Shown here piece by piece: positions 8,740-10,480 of a DNA stretch of 10,480 nt. A program made the translations under genes and the position numbers. How positions within the stretch are numbered: the stretch's first letter is position 1; each line of letters begins with the position of its first letter. The stretch is from the NCBI GenBank assembly GCA_023461435.1, contig JAEYLC010000051.1:1-10480 (forward strand), in the 5' to 3' direction. The notes beneath the pieces were generated by a model, which was not told where the DNA came from, searched no databases, and saw nothing but the letters and a program-made list of their open reading frames with translations. Source of the DNA: Bacillota bacterium (GTDB lineage: Bacteria; Bacillota; Clostridia; Christensenellales; SZUA-584).

Positions 8740-8776
8740 AACTCGCATATATCGGCTCTCTCTTGATTACATGATC

Positions 8777-8815
8777 GGGTAGATTGGGAACTGTTGCCGT
8801 GGCATTTGAAGGAGG
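8777..8815. repeat. Degenerate fourth repeat fragment
   Basis: GGGTAGATTGGG, then CTGTTGCCG, a GGCATTTGA segment and AAGGAGG, lines up loosely with GGGTAGAATGGG ... CACCGGCGGGTGA ... GGGGGAG of 8634-8673. It is a weak, eroded match judged by eye. The rest of the non-coding stretch up to about 8999 shows no supported gene or RNA. Confidence 0.35.
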
Positions 8816-9013
8816 CTTATTCAATACGAATTAAGTCGTTTAAGGCGGTCCATAAAATTGCTCAGAATACCGATATCATCTGATTATGACCCAATGTTGC
8901 GCTATACTGTGGTATATTAACTGTGGAGAAAATTTATTCACACATAGATAAAGCGGAATTTCCACGCTGCCTAGCTAACATCAGCGAATGAGAAAAACCG
9001 AGGAGAAATGCTC

Positions 9014-10255
9014 ATGAACCAATACCGGCACAATAAGTGGAAAAGAGACTTTCTCACCATCACCAGTGGGCAGACGGTATCGCTCATTGGCAGCGCCGCC
9101 GTGCAGTTCTCGCTGATCTGGTGGCTGGCCAGTGAAACGGCATCGCCTATCATGATGTCCATCGCGGGTGTATTCGCTTTTTTGCCTCAATTGATACTCG
9201 GCCCCTTTGTAGGCGTATGGGTCGACAGGCTCAACCGCAAAGCCGTCATTATAGCCGCGGATCTTTTCATTGGCATGGTGGCCCTCGTATTTGCTTTGTT
9301 CTTTCTGTTTGGCAACCCTCCCTATTGGTCCGCTTGCGTGGTGCTGGGCATTAGAGCGGTGGGCAATGTGTTTCACAGTCCGGCCATTCAAGCGGCGGTG
9401 CCCATGCTGGTGCCGCAGCAGGAGCTGGTGCGTGCCAACAGCTGGAGTCAGTTCATGCAGTCGGGCGCTTTCCTGCTGGGCCCTGTATTGGGTGCGGCCA
9501 TGTATGCCGCCATACCCCTTTGGATCATATTGCTGTCCGACTTGGCCGGCGCGCTCATCGCCAGCACTACAGTCGCGCTGATAAAAATACCCGAGCCAGA
9601 GCGGCACACACGACAAAAGCCGCACTTTTTTAATGAAATGAGAGAAGGCGCCGCGGCGATTTGGCAGAATAGAAAGCTGCTTATCGTTACTGTGGCCACA
9701 CTGCTCGGCATGGTGTTTTACGCGCCTCTGTCCACTTATTATCCGCTTATGACCAGCGACTATTTCCGCGCCGACGCCTGGCATGCCAGCATCGTCAATT
9801 TTGGTTATGCGATGGGCATGATGCTCTGCGCCATCATTCTAGGAAAGCTCGGCACCATCAAAAGCAAGTTTCCGGTTATCCATCTGGGACTGCTGGGCAT
9901 GGGTACATCTTCATTGCTATGCGGTCTGCTGCCTGCGGAAATGGTCTGGTTCTGGGTGTTCGCGGCATTGTGCGCGCTGCTCGGGGCCAGCAGCAACCTT
10001 TACAACATTCCCTACATCGCTTATATGCAGGAAACCATTGCCCCGGATCGGATGGGACGTGCTTTTTCCCTGATCGGAAGCCTCAGTTCAGCCACTATGC
10101 CGTTGGGATTGCTCATAGCAGGCCCGGTCGCCGAAAGCAGGGGAGTACCGCTGTGGTTTTTTATTTCCGGAATCGTGCTCCTGCTGCTTACATTCATCAG
10201 CGCTCTGCTCGTCCTTCGGAAAAAGGCTGATCATGCAGAAAAGAGAACAAGCTAA
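9014..10255 (+). CDS. MFS transporter, DHA3/MefA-like drug efflux type
   Basis: A 413-residue integral membrane protein, probably with 12 membrane segments, of the major facilitator superfamily. It most resembles the DHA3 group that includes macrolide exporters of the Mef type. Motif A is present in the loop after the second segment: G67-V-W-V-D71-R72-L-N-R75-K76. The AIQAAVPMLVPQQELVRANSW stretch (from 124) followed by GPVLGA (156-161) is typical of DHA3 pumps. The polar central loop lies at about 192-220. The likely role is proton-driven export of a hydrophobic compound; the substrate cannot be told. ATG 9014 is chosen because GGAG (9002-9005) stands 8 bases before it; ATG 9008 would leave only 2. 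It is separated from the gltX operon by a terminator and a repeat field, so it is probably a separate unit. No clear promoter or terminator was identified for it. Confidence 0.9.
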   Translation: MNQYRHNKWKRDFLTITSGQTVSLIGSAAVQFSLIWWLASETASPIMMSIAGVFAFLPQLILGPFVGVWVDRLNRKAVIIAADLFIGMVALVFALFFLFGNPPYWSACVVLGIRAVGNVFHSPAIQAAVPMLVPQQELVRANSWSQFMQSGAFLLGPVLGAAMYAAIPLWIILLSDLAGALIASTTVALIKIPEPERHTRQKPHFFNEMREGAAAIWQNRKLLIVTVATLLGMVFYAPLSTYYPLMTSDYFRADAWHASIVNFGYAMGMMLCAIILGKLGTIKSKFPVIHLGLLGMGTSSLLCGLLPAEMVWFWVFAALCALLGASSNLYNIPYIAYMQETIAPDRMGRAFSLIGSLSSATMPLGLLIAGPVAESRGVPLWFFISGIVLLLLTFISALLVLRKKADHAEKRTS

Positions 10256-10480
10256 TCCGAGACGGTCTGTAAGCACTGCCACAAGCGATGGGGCTTTATC
10301 TCCTTATATGGGAGAATGCCATACACGGATAAACAGGAATTTGAAAAGAGAATAAGTTTGAAACAAACAGATAGTAACGTACCCTGAAGGCGCAGAGAAA
10401 GAAGCTGCTGAAGAAAGAAGCTTGAAAAAAGAATATGGCACATAGTGCTAAGAGGCTATAACGCCGTCGGAATCCACGAC
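10256..10480. other. Right-end stretch without a supported gene
   Basis: The last 225 bases are purine-rich on the plus strand (around 10320-10440). I see no credible gene, RNA or terminator here. The only reading-frame oddity is a 43-codon continuation in frame with the transporter, reported separately. The window may cut an upstream region of the next gene. Confidence 0.5.

Noticed and set aside
8449..8815. CRISPR array
   Set aside because: The repeats are few, palindromic, of unequal length and without regular spacers.
8934..8942. TTATTCACA, a match to the DnaA-box pattern TTATNCACA
   Set aside because: Single site without a cluster, AT-rich unwinding region or dnaA/dnaN nearby; one such match is not surprising.
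8981..9784. Minus-strand open frame of 267 codons across the MFS gene
   Set aside because: Antisense to a clear 12-segment transporter; the product is rich in His, Arg and Gln with no recognisable domain.
10300..10316. TCTCC/GGAGA hairpin after the MFS gene as terminator
   Set aside because: The stem is only about five pairs and no T-run follows.

Overview
The window looks like chromosome of a Gram-positive, Clostridia-type member of the Bacillota. The basis is the strong AGGAGG-type ribosome sites, a DUF1934 (YwiB-like) gene, a clostridial-style lipoprotein, and intergenic palindromes of the CTCCCTC...GAGGGAGG kind that are common in gut Firmicutes. Genus cannot be read from the sequence. 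No rRNA, tRNA, CRISPR array or intact transposon was found.

Layout. (1) 131-1510 (+) encodes a large secreted lipoprotein of unknown role. It converges on 1564-2118 (-), a small membrane-anchored protein with a PsbP/DUF1795-like extracytoplasmic domain. (2) A 315-base gap between divergent genes (2119-2433) holds a good extended -10 promoter and a nested inverted repeat. (3) From that promoter runs a tight same-strand series: a DUF1934 protein (2434-2862), a metallo-beta-lactamase-fold hydrolase (2890-3537), CTP synthase pyrG (3575-5209), glutaminyl-tRNA synthetase glnS (5255-6889) and glutamyl-tRNA synthetase gltX (6926-8404). Gaps are 27-45 bases and the series closes with a clear Rho-independent terminator. 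(4) A 600-base non-coding region (8405-9013) is filled with degenerate palindromic repeats. (5) An MFS drug-efflux-type transporter (9014-10255) follows, and the last 225 bases have no convincing gene.

How the genes work together: PyrG, GlnS and GltX all draw on glutamine or glutamate. PyrG takes glutamine as amino donor for CTP; GlnS and GltX charge tRNAs with glutamine and glutamate. The GlnS/GltX pair suggests Gln-tRNA can be made directly, rather than only through Glu-tRNA(Gln) and GatCAB as in many Gram-positives. The first two operon genes have no known reaction. The transporter, behind a terminator and a repeat field, looks like a separate and possibly mobile-origin unit.

I did not find a convincing new biological system. 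The items most worth a second look are the repeat field (8449-8815), the nested palindrome at the operon promoter (2329-2392), the two mutually exclusive hairpins over the pyrG stop codon, and the uncharacterised envelope pair at the left end.
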